A stretch of 16,299 bases of DNA from an actinobacterium acAMD-2 (GCA_000754455.1 JNSE01000012.1:1-16299), one strand, 5' to 3'; positions 6,922 to 15,109 are shown, counted from the stretch's first letter. The notes: a model not told the origin generated them from the letters alone. Translations and numbers: made by a program.

Positions 6922-7482
6922 CTAGGCAAGGCGCTTGGACAACACGCGCACCAGGGTGTCTTGGAGGTATCCCAGCCAGTCATAGATGGCCAAGAGGTTG
7001 GCCCGCTGGTCAGTTGCTGCTTCTTCCTCCGTCCAGGCTTGGCTGGCCGGATCAGCGGTGATTCCCAGACGGGTGGCCAGCACAAGGCGAAGATCGTTCA
7101 AAGCCGTCATCCACGACTGGCAGCCCTGGGCATCGATCTCCACGCGTTTGGACTCGGTATGCAAGCTCTCTAACACCACGACCACCGACGCGGTCTTGCG
7201 CTGCCTCAGGCCTTCTTGGGTGAGTCGACGAAATTCCTCGTCCGCTTCACGATCCTGCGGATAGGCCGAGGGGAGTAAGCGGGCAAGGGCTGGATCTTCT
7301 GGAGCATCCGAATCCGTGCCGATGCCGACCATTGCGGCCAAGGGGTCAGTGTGTTCGGGTTCAGGTTGATCAGGCTGCAGGAAAAAAGCCAATTCGGAAA
7401 ACAGGTGAATCAAGATGTCGCGCTCGTCTTCGCTTAGTACCAGGGTGGCGCCTTCACCATGGCTTCGAAATTTATTGGTCAT
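6922..7482 (-). CDS. DUF2017 family protein
   Basis: This 186-residue soluble, acidic protein matches the DUF2017 family by its context and features: an ERDILIHLFSELAFFL segment near the N-terminus, a variable acidic linker, and a helical C-terminal half ending YDWLGYLQDTLVRVLSKRLA. Members lie between clpS and mec in actinobacteria (Rv1332 in M. tuberculosis). No catalytic motif is visible and no function is established that I can name. The ATG at 7482 overlaps the clpS TAA by one base (TAATG), so it is translationally coupled to the ClpS adaptor. A role linked to ClpS or the Clp protease is a context-only guess. An upstream in-frame start at 7509 would lie inside clpS and is rejected. Confidence 0.85.
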   Translation of the reverse strand: MTNKFRSHGEGATLVLSEDERDILIHLFSELAFFLQPDQPEPEHTDPLAAMVGIGTDSDAPEDPALARLLPSAYPQDREADEEFRRLTQEGLRQRKTASVVVVLESLHTESKRVEIDAQGCQSWMTALNDLRLVLATRLGITADPASQAWTEEEAATDQRANLLAIYDWLGYLQDTLVRVLSKRLA

Positions 7483-7772
7483 TACATGTCCTGCTGCAAG
7501 GTAGCCCACAGCCCGTAGCCATGCATAGCTTCAACATCGCGTTCCATCTCTTCGCGGCTTCCCGCGGATACGACAGCCTTGCCCTCGTTGTGCACTTGCA
7601 GCATGAGTCGGTCTGCCTCTTCGTTGGAGTGCCCAAAGTACGCACGGAACACGTACGCCACGTAGGACATCAAGTTCACCGGGTCGTTCCACACCAAGGT
7701 CACCCAGGGCAATTCCGGCATGATGGAAAAGTCTGTTTCGGGGCGTTCTAACTCAACCGGGGCAATGGACAC
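7482..7772 (-). CDS. clpS: ATP-dependent Clp protease adaptor ClpS
   Basis: This 96-residue cytosolic adaptor delivers N-degron substrates (bulky hydrophobic N-termini) to the ClpC/ClpA-ClpP protease. The core is typical: PWVTLVWNDPVNLMSYV with the Asn-Asp pair that holds the substrate amino group, and VHNEGKAVVSAGSREEMERDVEAM, including the conserved His of the VHxxGKA motif. The first 20 residues are the variable N-terminal extension that engages the unfoldase. The start is GTG at 7772. It is the first gene of the clpS-DUF2017-mec-cysO-cysM operon. It lies only 35 bases from the divergent class V aminotransferase, so its promoter must overlap that gene's. Confidence 0.95.
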   Translation of the reverse strand: MSIAPVELERPETDFSIMPELPWVTLVWNDPVNLMSYVAYVFRAYFGHSNEEADRLMLQVHNEGKAVVSAGSREEMERDVEAMHGYGLWATLQQDM

Positions 7773-7794
7773 GGCACTAGTGTCCCAGACCCCG

Positions 7795-7801
7795 TAACGT
7801 A
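7795..7801. promoter_or_regulatory. Overlapping divergent -10 elements (clpS operon and aminotransferase)
   Basis: TAACGTA holds a TANNNT -10 on both strands: TAACGT (+, 7795-7800) and TACGTT (-, 7801-7796). The plus-strand box ends seven bases before the GTG at 7808, which predicts a leaderless aminotransferase mRNA. The minus-strand box predicts a clpS 5' UTR of about 15-18 bases. No good -35 is seen on either side. The divergent spacer is only 35 bases, so a promoter must lie here or inside the flanking genes. Confidence 0.45.
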
Positions 7802-7807
7802 GTCACC

Positions 7808-9526
7808 GTGAGTTCCTTTCCCGCCCGATCTGAGCACCTTCCGGAGCCTGCCCTCTTGGCCGCCATTCGTGACGCCATCATCGGTGACGACCAGGTCATG
7901 GACGGCCCCTACGGCCCCCATCGCATTACCTATGCGGACTACACAGCCAGCGGCCGGGCCTTGGGATTTATTGAGGACTTCATCCGCGATGAGGTCCTGC
8001 CCCGCTACGCCAACACCCATACCGAGTCGTCGGGCACCGGACTACAAACCTCTCGCCTTCGCGAAGATGCGCGCGCCATTATTGCGCAAGCTTTCGGTGA
8101 TGAAGAAGACGTCGTCATCATTTTCGTTGGCTCTGGCTCTACTGCTGCCATTGACCGATTTGTTTCGGTGATGAATTTGCGGATTCCTGCCGACTTGGAC
8201 AGTAAGTACGACCTGTCTGACCACATTCCTGCGAACGAGCGCCCCGTGGTTTTCATCGGACCGTTTGAGCATCACTCCAATGAACTTCCTTGGCGCGAAT
8301 CGATCGCCGACGTTGTGGTTATCCCCGAGGATGTGGATGGTCACATTGATATCAACCACCTGCGCGAAGAACTGGTTCGATACGCCGACCGCCCACTCCT
8401 CATCGGATCGTTTTCTGCGGCCAGCAACGTCACGGGGATCGTGACCGACACTGATTCGATCTCGTCACTGCTTCACGAATTCCATGCCATCGCTATGTGG
8501 GACTACGCGGCTTCTGCGCCCTACGTGGATATCGACATGAAGCCGCTGAGCGCCGCAAATCACAAGGATGTTGTGGTGCTCTCGCCCCATAAATTCATCG
8601 GTGGCCCCAGCACACCTGGCATTTTGGCCATTCGCCGCTCGCTCCTGACCAACACGGTTCCCTCTGTTGTCGGTGGCGGAACGGTGGCCTACGTCAATCC
8701 TTCCGAGCACCTGTACCTGACCGATCCGGTTCACCGCGAGGAAGCGGGCACGCCAGCGATCGTAGAAGCCATTCGCGCTGGCTTGACCTTCCAACTCAAA
8801 GCCGCTGTAGGCACCGACGTCATTCGTGCGCACGAAGAGGACTACTTGCGCCGAGCCGCGGAAGTCTGGGACGCGCACCCCTCTATTGAGGTGTTGGGTA
8901 ACCGCGATGCGGAACGACTATCCATCGTCTCGTTTGTGATGCGCTCCCCCACTGGGCGATACCTGCACCACAACTTTGTCGTTGCTGTACTTAATGATCT
9001 CTTTGGCATTCAATCGCGCGGTGGTTGCTCGTGTGCTGGACCGTATGGCCACCGCTTGCTGGGAATTGATATTGAGAAGTCGCACGAGTTTGAGCGCGAG
9101 ATTGAACACGGGTGCGAGGGGATCAAGCCAGGATGGGTGCGCGTCAACTTCAACTACTTTATTAGCGAGACTGTCTTTCACTACATCGTGCAAGCCGTAT
9201 CAATGGTGGCTGAACACGGCTGGAAGCTATTGCCGGACTACTCCTTTGACCCGGATTCTGGGTTGTGGCACCACCGTGCGGGGACAGTCGAGCCCCCGTT
9301 GCGACTATCAATGGTTCATTACGACGCTGCGGGAATCATGGTCTACCCCACGACGACCCAAAGGGCGCCGGAAACCGCGCTGGCCACCTACCTGATCGAA
9401 GCAGAAGCAATTTTCGCCAGTCATGGCGAACCCGATTTGGATGCTACGCAGTCTCTACCGGGAGTTTCCGCTGACTTTGAATCACTGCGCTGGTTTGACC
9501 TGCCACCCATTTGCCTCGAACCCTGA
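7808..9526 (+). CDS. Cysteine-desulfurase-like class V aminotransferase with C-terminal extension
   Basis: This 572-residue PLP enzyme is of the class V fold (SufS/CsdA-like). PLP site residues are visible: Asp232 in WDYAASAPY and the Schiff-base Lys262 in SPHKFIGGPSTPG. A loop RGGCSCAGPYG (405-413) carries Cys407 and Cys409 in the region where group II desulfurases hold their catalytic Cys, so release of sulfur from cysteine is plausible. It is longer than SufS (about 400-420 residues), with about 100 extra residues after residue 470 that I do not recognise. The GTG at 7808 is the only upstream start compatible with clpS and fits a leaderless mRNA. It stands alone, with no suf or isc genes nearby. 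Substrate and partner are unknown; another class V lyase or aminotransferase activity is possible. Confidence 0.85.
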   Translation: MSSFPARSEHLPEPALLAAIRDAIIGDDQVMDGPYGPHRITYADYTASGRALGFIEDFIRDEVLPRYANTHTESSGTGLQTSRLREDARAIIAQAFGDEEDVVIIFVGSGSTAAIDRFVSVMNLRIPADLDSKYDLSDHIPANERPVVFIGPFEHHSNELPWRESIADVVVIPEDVDGHIDINHLREELVRYADRPLLIGSFSAASNVTGIVTDTDSISSLLHEFHAIAMWDYAASAPYVDIDMKPLSAANHKDVVVLSPHKFIGGPSTPGILAIRRSLLTNTVPSVVGGGTVAYVNPSEHLYLTDPVHREEAGTPAIVEAIRAGLTFQLKAAVGTDVIRAHEEDYLRRAAEVWDAHPSIEVLGNRDAERLSIVSFVMRSPTGRYLHHNFVVAVLNDLFGIQSRGGCSCAGPYGHRLLGIDIEKSHEFEREIEHGCEGIKPGWVRVNFNYFISETVFHYIVQAVSMVAEHGWKLLPDYSFDPDSGLWHHRAGTVEPPLRLSMVHYDAAGIMVYPTTTQRAPETALATYLIEAEAIFASHGEPDLDATQSLPGVSADFESLRWFDLPPICLEP

Positions 9527-9557
9527 ACTCACCCACCCACCAGTTGGATGGTGAGTT
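9526..9557. terminator. Possible bidirectional terminator hairpin
   Basis: AACTCACC (9526-9533) pairs perfectly with GGTGAGTT (9550-9557) around a 16-base loop, between the convergent aminotransferase and AceE-like genes. There is no U-run on either strand, so it is a weak intrinsic terminator at best. The hairpin is seen; the function is inferred from its convergent position. Confidence 0.5.
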
Positions 9558-9563
9558 GAAGGA

Positions 9564-11951
9564 CTAGTCCAGCGCTAGTGCAGCAAGAGCGGCGTTGACG
9601 ATCGAGCCGGACGTGAGGTCAAAGAGTTCATACAGTTCCGACACGGATCCGGATTGACCAAACTTGTCAACACCCAGCGGAACAGCAGGCACGCCCAAGG
9701 CGGAACCAATCCAGGCCATGGCATGCGAAGCAGCATCGTGGATGGTGACCACAGGAGCCTTCTCTGGGAAGATCTCGCGCAAGATGAGTGGATAGGCCGG
9801 CACCGATGCCGTACGCACACCAGCGGCCAATCCACTGCGCCATGCCGAGTACAAGCGATCCAGTGACGTCACATCAACCACGTGCGCTGCCACACCTTCG
9901 TCAGCCAACTCGGCTGCGGCGGCTAACGCTTCAGGAATCACAGCGCCACTGACGGCCAAGTGCACCACAGGAGCACCCGAGTCACGCAGGTCTGGACGAG
10001 CAGCGAAGGCATCGTGCAAGCGGTAACCGCCAGCCAGAACCTGACGACGCAAGACCTTGTCACCTAGCCGCTCACGAGCTGCCTCAAAGGGCGCTTGATC
10101 CAGCGGGCGAGTAGAAAGACGGAAGTAAGCCGACGAATCGTTCTCACCCGAGGCGATGCGCTGCAAACTGTCACACAGCAACCAGTCCAGGGCACCCAAG
10201 TAACCAGGCTCAATGAAGGTCACGCCGGGCAGTTCCATACCGATGGAGGCCGTGATCGTGGACTGGTGTGCTCCACCTTCAGGAGCCAGCGTCACACCTG
10301 CTGGGGTTCCAGCAATGATGAATCGAGAGCCCGAATAGGTGCCGTAGATAAAGGCATCGAGACCACGGCAAACAAATGGGTCATAGACGGTGCCGATGGG
10401 TAACAACGGTTGATTGGACAGGTCCCAAGACAGGCCGAGTTGACCCAGCAACAAGAACAGGTTCATCTCGGAAATGCCGAGCTCAATGTGCTGACCCTGA
10501 GGATGCTGACTCCACTTGAGCATGGGGTCGTCTTCGTTCCAGTCGCGAATTTCATCCGGTGAATACACACCAGCACGGTTGATGAAACCAGCCAAGTTCG
10601 TCGATGTTGCCACGTCTGGTGCAGTAGTCACTAAGTACTTAGCTACCGCTTCATCGCGCGAAAGGCTCGTGACAATACGACCAAAGCCCTCCTGCGTGGA
10701 AATGGGCTTGCTCGGCGAACGCGTCTCTACTCGCTCGGGAACGGCAATCGACAAGTGACCATCGGGGCGAGGGCGTTCCAAATGCTGTGCTCGCTCATTG
10801 CACCAACGACCGGCGGCCGTGTCCTCGGGAATGCGGTCCCACTCAGTGGCCATGGTCAGCTGTGTTCGGGCGCGCATTTCATTGACTTGTTCGGTGGTCA
10901 TGAGTGCAGAGTGGTTGCGTGGGTTGCCAGCGCTTGGCAATCCCCACCCCTTGACCGTGTAAGCAAAGATCACCGTCGGGCGATCCGTGGTTGCGTCTGC
11001 TTGGCGATAAGCCTCGAGCATCGATGCCAGGTCGTGGCCGCCTAAATCCTTAACCAATGGTGCGAGGTCTTCGTCGCTGACTCCCGCAACTGCGGCCTTC
11101 GCGCCCTCTGGCGCACCTTCGAGGAAGCGCTGACGCAGTTCCTCGCCTTTGAGGGCAAACAGCGACTGATACTGCTCATTAGGCATCGCATCGATCCACG
11201 CGCGCAGGTCTTCGCCATTGGCTTCCTTGAACTTGGCCTGCAACTTGCGACCGTACTTGACCTCGATGACTTGCCAACCAGCTGCTAAGAACTGAACTTG
11301 CCACTGGTGGACCTTTACACCGGGAACAACGCGGTCCAAGGACTGACGGTTGAAGTCGACAACCCACGTGACGTTGCCCAACCCTTGGGTGGCTTGGTCA
11401 GCGATGGCTTCCCAGATGTTTCCCTCATCCAATTCGGCATCACCCATGAAGGCAATGAAGCGCGAGTGGTCTCGCTGACCGAAGTGGTCATCAACGTAGC
11501 GGCGCGTCAGGGCAGCAAACAAAGGGGCAACGGGACCCAGGCCGACAGAACCAGTGGAGAAATCAACGTTGTCGGGGTCCTTGGTGCGTGAGGGGTAGGA
11601 CTGCAATCCACCCAATTCGCGAAGGCGTGTGAGGTACGAACGATCCAATTGACCCAATAGGTATTGGATGGAGTGGAATACGGGCGAAGCGTGCGGCTTG
11701 ATGGCGACGCGGTCAGCAGCATCAAGGTGGGCAAAGTACAGCGCGGTCAACGCGGTTACGAGCGAGGCCGAAGAGGCTTGGTGCCCTCCGACCTTGACCC
11801 CATCACCAGTGTCGCGATCGTGATTGGCTGAATCGACCATGCGGATGGCCAACCACAAGATGCGCTGCTGGATCTCGTCTAAGACGTCGAGGTCAAGGTC
11901 GGGATCAAGTGCGGGCTCGTTGATGACGGTTACGTCTTGGATCGATTTCAT
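9564..11951 (-). CDS. Stand-alone AceE/transketolase-like thiamine-diphosphate enzyme
   Basis: This 795-residue protein has the three-domain layout of homodimeric 2-oxoacid dehydrogenase E1 (AceE) and transketolase. The N-terminal ThDP domain shows GDAELDEGNIWEA (about 170-182) followed by DFNRQSLD, standing for the GDG...N metal/ThDP motif with Ala in place of the third-position Gly. VKGWGLPSAGNPRNHSALM (333-351) is AceE-like. The pyrimidine domain has GISEMN with the activating Glu495. A C-terminal transketolase domain closes the protein. It is shorter than AceE of E. coli or mycobacteria (about 890-930). No E2, E3 or lipoate gene lies near, so whether it is pyruvate dehydrogenase E1, a transketolase or another decarboxylating enzyme is open. 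ATG at 11951, with only a weak AAGG upstream. Confidence 0.85.
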   Translation of the reverse strand: MKSIQDVTVINEPALDPDLDLDVLDEIQQRILWLAIRMVDSANHDRDTGDGVKVGGHQASSASLVTALTALYFAHLDAADRVAIKPHASPVFHSIQYLLGQLDRSYLTRLRELGGLQSYPSRTKDPDNVDFSTGSVGLGPVAPLFAALTRRYVDDHFGQRDHSRFIAFMGDAELDEGNIWEAIADQATQGLGNVTWVVDFNRQSLDRVVPGVKVHQWQVQFLAAGWQVIEVKYGRKLQAKFKEANGEDLRAWIDAMPNEQYQSLFALKGEELRQRFLEGAPEGAKAAVAGVSDEDLAPLVKDLGGHDLASMLEAYRQADATTDRPTVIFAYTVKGWGLPSAGNPRNHSALMTTEQVNEMRARTQLTMATEWDRIPEDTAAGRWCNERAQHLERPRPDGHLSIAVPERVETRSPSKPISTQEGFGRIVTSLSRDEAVAKYLVTTAPDVATSTNLAGFINRAGVYSPDEIRDWNEDDPMLKWSQHPQGQHIELGISEMNLFLLLGQLGLSWDLSNQPLLPIGTVYDPFVCRGLDAFIYGTYSGSRFIIAGTPAGVTLAPEGGAHQSTITASIGMELPGVTFIEPGYLGALDWLLCDSLQRIASGENDSSAYFRLSTRPLDQAPFEAARERLGDKVLRRQVLAGGYRLHDAFAARPDLRDSGAPVVHLAVSGAVIPEALAAAAELADEGVAAHVVDVTSLDRLYSAWRSGLAAGVRTASVPAYPLILREIFPEKAPVVTIHDAASHAMAWIGSALGVPAVPLGVDKFGQSGSVSELYELFDLTSGSIVNAALAALALD

Positions 11952-11975
11952 GCCTTAACCGTACCAACGAAGGGA

Positions 11976-11993
11976 TAGGGCCCTAAAGCCCTA
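11976..11993. other. Inverted repeat in the spacer before the AceE-like gene
   Basis: TAGGGC (11976-11981) and GCCCTA (11988-11993) form a 6-bp hairpin, and TAGGGCCCTA (11976-11985) is itself a perfect palindrome. It lies in the 45-base gap between the HdeD-like gene and the AceE-like gene. No T-run follows on the minus strand, so an operator or an mRNA processing hairpin fits better than a terminator. The role is inference. Confidence 0.4.
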
Positions 11994-11996
11994 GCC

Positions 11997-12593
11997 TCAC
12001 GATCGCTTGATAAACAAGCCTCCGATGAGCTCGAAGACACCAAGGACGATCAGCAGGATGGCGGTCCACCAGGTCAGGACGACCAGTGAGGACAGCGGAG
12101 CAGCCAAAACGATGATGGCGGCGATGATGCCCAAGATGCCCGAAAAGATGGTCCAACCGCGACCAGCTACGCCCGGGCTTGCCAATCCAGCGAACAAACG
12201 AGCCAGACCATTAATCAGCCAGCTCACACCAATGAGGATGGCGAGCAAGGCAATCGCCTTGGCATCGGTACCAGATTCGGCGCTGATGATGTTTTTCAAG
12301 AAAATGATGCCCAAAATGAGCGAGCAAATTCCCGAGACAAAGAAAGCGGCTCGACTACCGCCATCAAGGTTGGCTGTGAAGCCACCAATGATTTGGGCAA
12401 GACCTGCAAGCAGGAGCCACAGACCGAGGAAGAACGTGATGGTAACCAGCACACCCTTGGGGTACGAAAGAAGCAGTACACCAATGATGATGGAGATCAG
12501 TCCGTTGCCGATGATAAGTCCCTTGGAACCTGCAACTGCGGTGACTGAGGCGGTGATGGAATCAGAGCCAGTAGTGGCTGTTTCATTACTCAT
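11997..12593 (-). CDS. HdeD-like (DUF308) membrane protein
   Basis: This 198-residue protein has six predicted membrane helices (about 26-44, 50-73, 82-100, 112-137, 146-165 and 168-194) in the paired-repeat pattern of the HdeD/DUF308 family. Repeated GxxxIxxGxLLL-type openings of the helix pairs are visible (GLISIIIGVLLL, GICSLILGIIFL, GILGIIAAIIVL). HdeD in enterobacteria is linked to acid resistance; the role in actinobacteria is not known to me. I start at the ATG at 12593 (MSNETATTG). A TTG six codons upstream is the alternative. No good Shine-Dalgarno is seen. It lies 45 bases after metX on the same strand and may be co-transcribed, though a possible own promoter is present. Confidence 0.85.
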   Translation of the reverse strand: MSNETATTGSDSITASVTAVAGSKGLIIGNGLISIIIGVLLLSYPKGVLVTITFFLGLWLLLAGLAQIIGGFTANLDGGSRAAFFVSGICSLILGIIFLKNIISAESGTDAKAIALLAILIGVSWLINGLARLFAGLASPGVAGRGWTIFSGILGIIAAIIVLAAPLSSLVVLTWWTAILLIVLGVFELIGGLFIKRS

Positions 12594-12615
12594 GTGCAAA
12601 ATGTCGCACAATTTA
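12593..12615 (-). promoter_or_regulatory. Possible promoter and inverted repeat upstream of the HdeD-like gene
   Basis: On the minus strand TAAATT (12615-12610) fits TANNNT and would give a 5' UTR of about 10 bases. Right after it, TGTGC (12593-12597, plus coordinates) and GCACA (12606-12610) form an inverted repeat with 8-base spacing that ends on the start codon. That could be an operator or a start-masking hairpin. No clear -35 is seen. Confidence 0.35.
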
Positions 12616-12638
12616 CACAGCGAAGACGCTAAGACACG

Positions 12639-13793
12639 CTAGCGAGAGGCTTGAACGCCCAACTGCAAAGCTTCGGCGACGAGCGCAAACACTTGCTCGC
12701 GTTCAATAAGAAACGCATCGTGTCCAAACGGCGAGGCAATCAAGCGCAATCCCCCGACGGTTGAAGGAATCTCGTCCGCAAGTTGCTGCTGTAAATACAA
12801 CGGATAGAGACGATCGGTATCAATTCCAGCAATGATCACGGGCGTGGTGATGCCCGCGAGTACCTGGTTTACCCCGCCTCGGCCACGGCCAAGATCCCAC
12901 GTGGTCATCACGTCGGTTAAGGACACGTACGTTCCCGCATCAAAACGGCGGGCCAGCTTGTCGGCCTGGTGGTCAAGGTAAGACTGCACCGCATAGCGCC
13001 CCTGCCCCAACGGATCCTCGTTGTCCTGAGACTCGTTAGAAAAGCGCAACGCAAGTTCTGATTCGCTGCGGTACGTCAGGTGGGCAATTCGGCGCGCAAC
13101 ACCCATTCCTGAAACGGGACCGCGCGCTTGGTCGTAGTAGTCCCCACCATTCCACGCAGGGTCAGAAGTGATGGCATGAATTTGCGTGATCTGAGTCCCA
13201 ATTTGATCAGCTGTTGCCGCTGCTCCAACAGCAACGATGACGGCGCTGCCCACTTCTTCGGGATATTCAACGACCCATTCAAGAGCGCGCATCGCTCCCA
13301 TGGATCCACCAATAACCGTCGCCCAGTGCTTGACACCCAAGTGCTCTGCAAGTCGCTTTTCAATGCGTACCTGGTCGTTCACTGTTACTCGAGGAAAGCG
13401 CGAGCCCCACGGCTTACCGTCGGGACCAATCGATGATGGACCAGTCGTTCCCTGACAACCGCCGAGAACGTTTGACGACACAACAAACCATTGGTTGGGG
13501 TCGATCGGGCCATCAACTCCGACCAGGCCGTCGAGCCAACCGGCAGTTTGGTGCCCGGCACCGGCTGGTCCAGTGACATGGGAATCACCGGTGAGGGCGT
13601 GCAAAACAAGCACTCCGTTGGAGCCATCGGCATCCACCGCGCCCCACGTTTCGAAGGCGACGGTCACCTCTGGCAGGTGTCCACCCAGTTCAAGGTCAAT
13701 CGGGCCGAGCGAGACAAACTGCCGTTGCCCCACGACGTCGCCTTCCAGCCACGCGCCGGTGACTGGAAGGAATTCGTCGTCGCGAGAATGCAT
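12639..13793 (-). CDS. metX: Homoserine O-acetyltransferase (MetX)
   Basis: This 384-residue alpha/beta-hydrolase-fold enzyme transfers an acyl group, normally acetyl from acetyl-CoA, to homoserine, making the substrate for MetY. The catalytic triad is visible: Ser164 in GGSMGAMRALEW, Asp327 in GIDTDRLYP and His358 in SPFGHDAF. Other family segments are VLVLHALTGDSHVTG (61-75) and SNVLGGCQGTTGPSS (107-121). I use the ATG at 13793, four bases after the metY stop; the open frame upstream lies inside metY. Length is normal. Acetyl rather than succinyl specificity follows from the pairing with metY and is not proved by sequence. It is the second gene of the metY-metX unit behind the Cys-rich leader. 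Confidence 0.95.
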   Translation of the reverse strand: MHSRDDEFLPVTGAWLEGDVVGQRQFVSLGPIDLELGGHLPEVTVAFETWGAVDADGSNGVLVLHALTGDSHVTGPAGAGHQTAGWLDGLVGVDGPIDPNQWFVVSSNVLGGCQGTTGPSSIGPDGKPWGSRFPRVTVNDQVRIEKRLAEHLGVKHWATVIGGSMGAMRALEWVVEYPEEVGSAVIVAVGAAATADQIGTQITQIHAITSDPAWNGGDYYDQARGPVSGMGVARRIAHLTYRSESELALRFSNESQDNEDPLGQGRYAVQSYLDHQADKLARRFDAGTYVSLTDVMTTWDLGRGRGGVNQVLAGITTPVIIAGIDTDRLYPLYLQQQLADEIPSTVGGLRLIASPFGHDAFLIEREQVFALVAEALQLGVQASR

Positions 13794-13797
13794 CGAG

Positions 13798-15093
13798 TTA
13801 GGCGCCCTTAGCTGCCCGGAATCCAGCATCGAGGTCAGCCAAGATGTCTTCAATTCCTTCAATACCCACAGCCAGTCGCACCAAACCTGGCGTGACACCA
13901 GCAGATGCGCGCTCTTCATCACTCAACTGTGAGTGCGTCGTGGAAGCCGGGTGAATCACCAACGAGCGGACATCGCCGATGTTGGCAACATGGCTGTGCA
14001 GTTCCAGTGCATCGACGAACTTCTTGCCAGCATCAATTCCACCCTTGATTTCAAACGCCAAGACGGCGCCCGTTCCGGCAGGTGCGTACTTGCGACCGCG
14101 CTCGTACCAAGCAGACGACGGCAGACCTGCGTAGGCGACCGACTCCACTTCATCGCGCTGCTCAAGCCATTCAGCCACACGCTGTGCGTTGCTGATATGG
14201 CGCTCCATGCGCAAGGACAGCGTTTCGATGCCCTGTGCGATGAGGAACGCATTGAAAGGAGCAACTGCGGGGCCCAAGTCGCGGAGCAACTGCACGCGCG
14301 CCTTGATGATGAAGGCGATGTTGCCCAGGGCTTCTGCATAGACCAAGCCGTGGTAGCTGGGGTCCGGCAAGTTAAAGCCTGGGAAACGATCAGGGTTGGC
14401 CGCCCAGTTGAAGGTTCCACCATCAACGATGACACCGGCCACTGCTGTGCCATGGCCACCCAGGTACTTGGTCGCCGAGTGAACGACGATGTCAGCGCCC
14501 CACTTCAAGGGCTGAATCAGGTACGGCGTAGCAATCGTGTTGTCCACGATCAAGGGGATGCCGTGCTCGTGTGCAACACCCGAGATTCCTTCGATGTCGA
14601 GAACGTCGTTCTTTGGATTCGAAATCGTTTCGCCAAAGAAGGCCTTCGTGTTCGGACGAATGGCGGCCTTCCACTGCTCCAAGTTGTCAGGGTCATCGAC
14701 GAAGGTGACTTCGATTCCGAATTTTGGCAACGTGTAGTGGAGCAAGTTGTACGTGCCGCCATACAAGCTGGGGCTGGCCACAATGTGGTCGCCGACCTCC
14801 GCCAAGTTCATAATGGCCAACGTTTCGGCAGCTTGACCACTACTGACCAGCAACGCTGCTACTCCGCCTTCAAGGGCGGCAATGCGCTCTTCCACAACCG
14901 CCTGGGTGGGGTTCATGATGCGGGTGTAGATGTTGCCGAATTCGGCCAGGCCGAATAGGGCCGCTGCGTGGTCGGTGTCACGGAAAACGTACGAGGTGGT
15001 CGAGTAAATCGGCAAAGCACGTGCACCAGTTGTCGGGTCAGCTACTTGGCCGGCGTGAATCTGCTTGGTTTCGAAACTCCAGCTGTCGTTCAT
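13798..15093 (-). CDS. metY: O-acetylhomoserine sulfhydrylase (MetY)
   Basis: This 431-residue PLP enzyme of the Cys/Met metabolism (gamma-family) group makes homocysteine from O-acetylhomoserine and sulfide. Seen are the PLP lysine Lys209 in HSATKYLGGHG, Asp184 in VDNT, and Tyr56/Arg58 in NIYTRIMNPT, which contact the neighbouring subunit's PLP. SSGQAAE (84-90) and the insertion around FNWAANPDRFPGFNLPDPSYHG mark MetY rather than MetB or MetC, as does the length of about 430. ATG at 15093 is preceded by AGGAGA with a 10-base gap. It leads metY-metX. Its 5' region holds a Cys-codon-rich leader ORF, a hairpin and an intrinsic terminator, so attenuation is likely. Confidence 0.96.
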   Translation of the reverse strand: MNDSWSFETKQIHAGQVADPTTGARALPIYSTTSYVFRDTDHAAALFGLAEFGNIYTRIMNPTQAVVEERIAALEGGVAALLVSSGQAAETLAIMNLAEVGDHIVASPSLYGGTYNLLHYTLPKFGIEVTFVDDPDNLEQWKAAIRPNTKAFFGETISNPKNDVLDIEGISGVAHEHGIPLIVDNTIATPYLIQPLKWGADIVVHSATKYLGGHGTAVAGVIVDGGTFNWAANPDRFPGFNLPDPSYHGLVYAEALGNIAFIIKARVQLLRDLGPAVAPFNAFLIAQGIETLSLRMERHISNAQRVAEWLEQRDEVESVAYAGLPSSAWYERGRKYAPAGTGAVLAFEIKGGIDAGKKFVDALELHSHVANIGDVRSLVIHPASTTHSQLSDEERASAGVTPGLVRLAVGIEGIEDILADLDAGFRAAKGA

Positions 15094-15103
15094 GGTCTTG
15101 TTT

Positions 15104-15109
15104 TCTCCT
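15104..15109 (-). promoter_or_regulatory. Ribosome binding site of metY
   Basis: AGGAGA on the minus strand, 10 bases before the metY ATG. It lies beyond the leader terminator, so metY is translated independently of the leader ORF once transcription passes the terminator. Confidence 0.75.

Noticed and set aside
13794..13922. N-terminal extension of metX
   Set aside because: It lies wholly within the 3' end of metY and has no MetX-like sequence. The ATG at 13793 gives a normal length.
13933..14958. Long open frame (341 codons) on the plus strand antisense to metY
   Set aside because: It is a shadow of the metY coding strand. The translation has no family resemblance, and metY on the other strand is certain.
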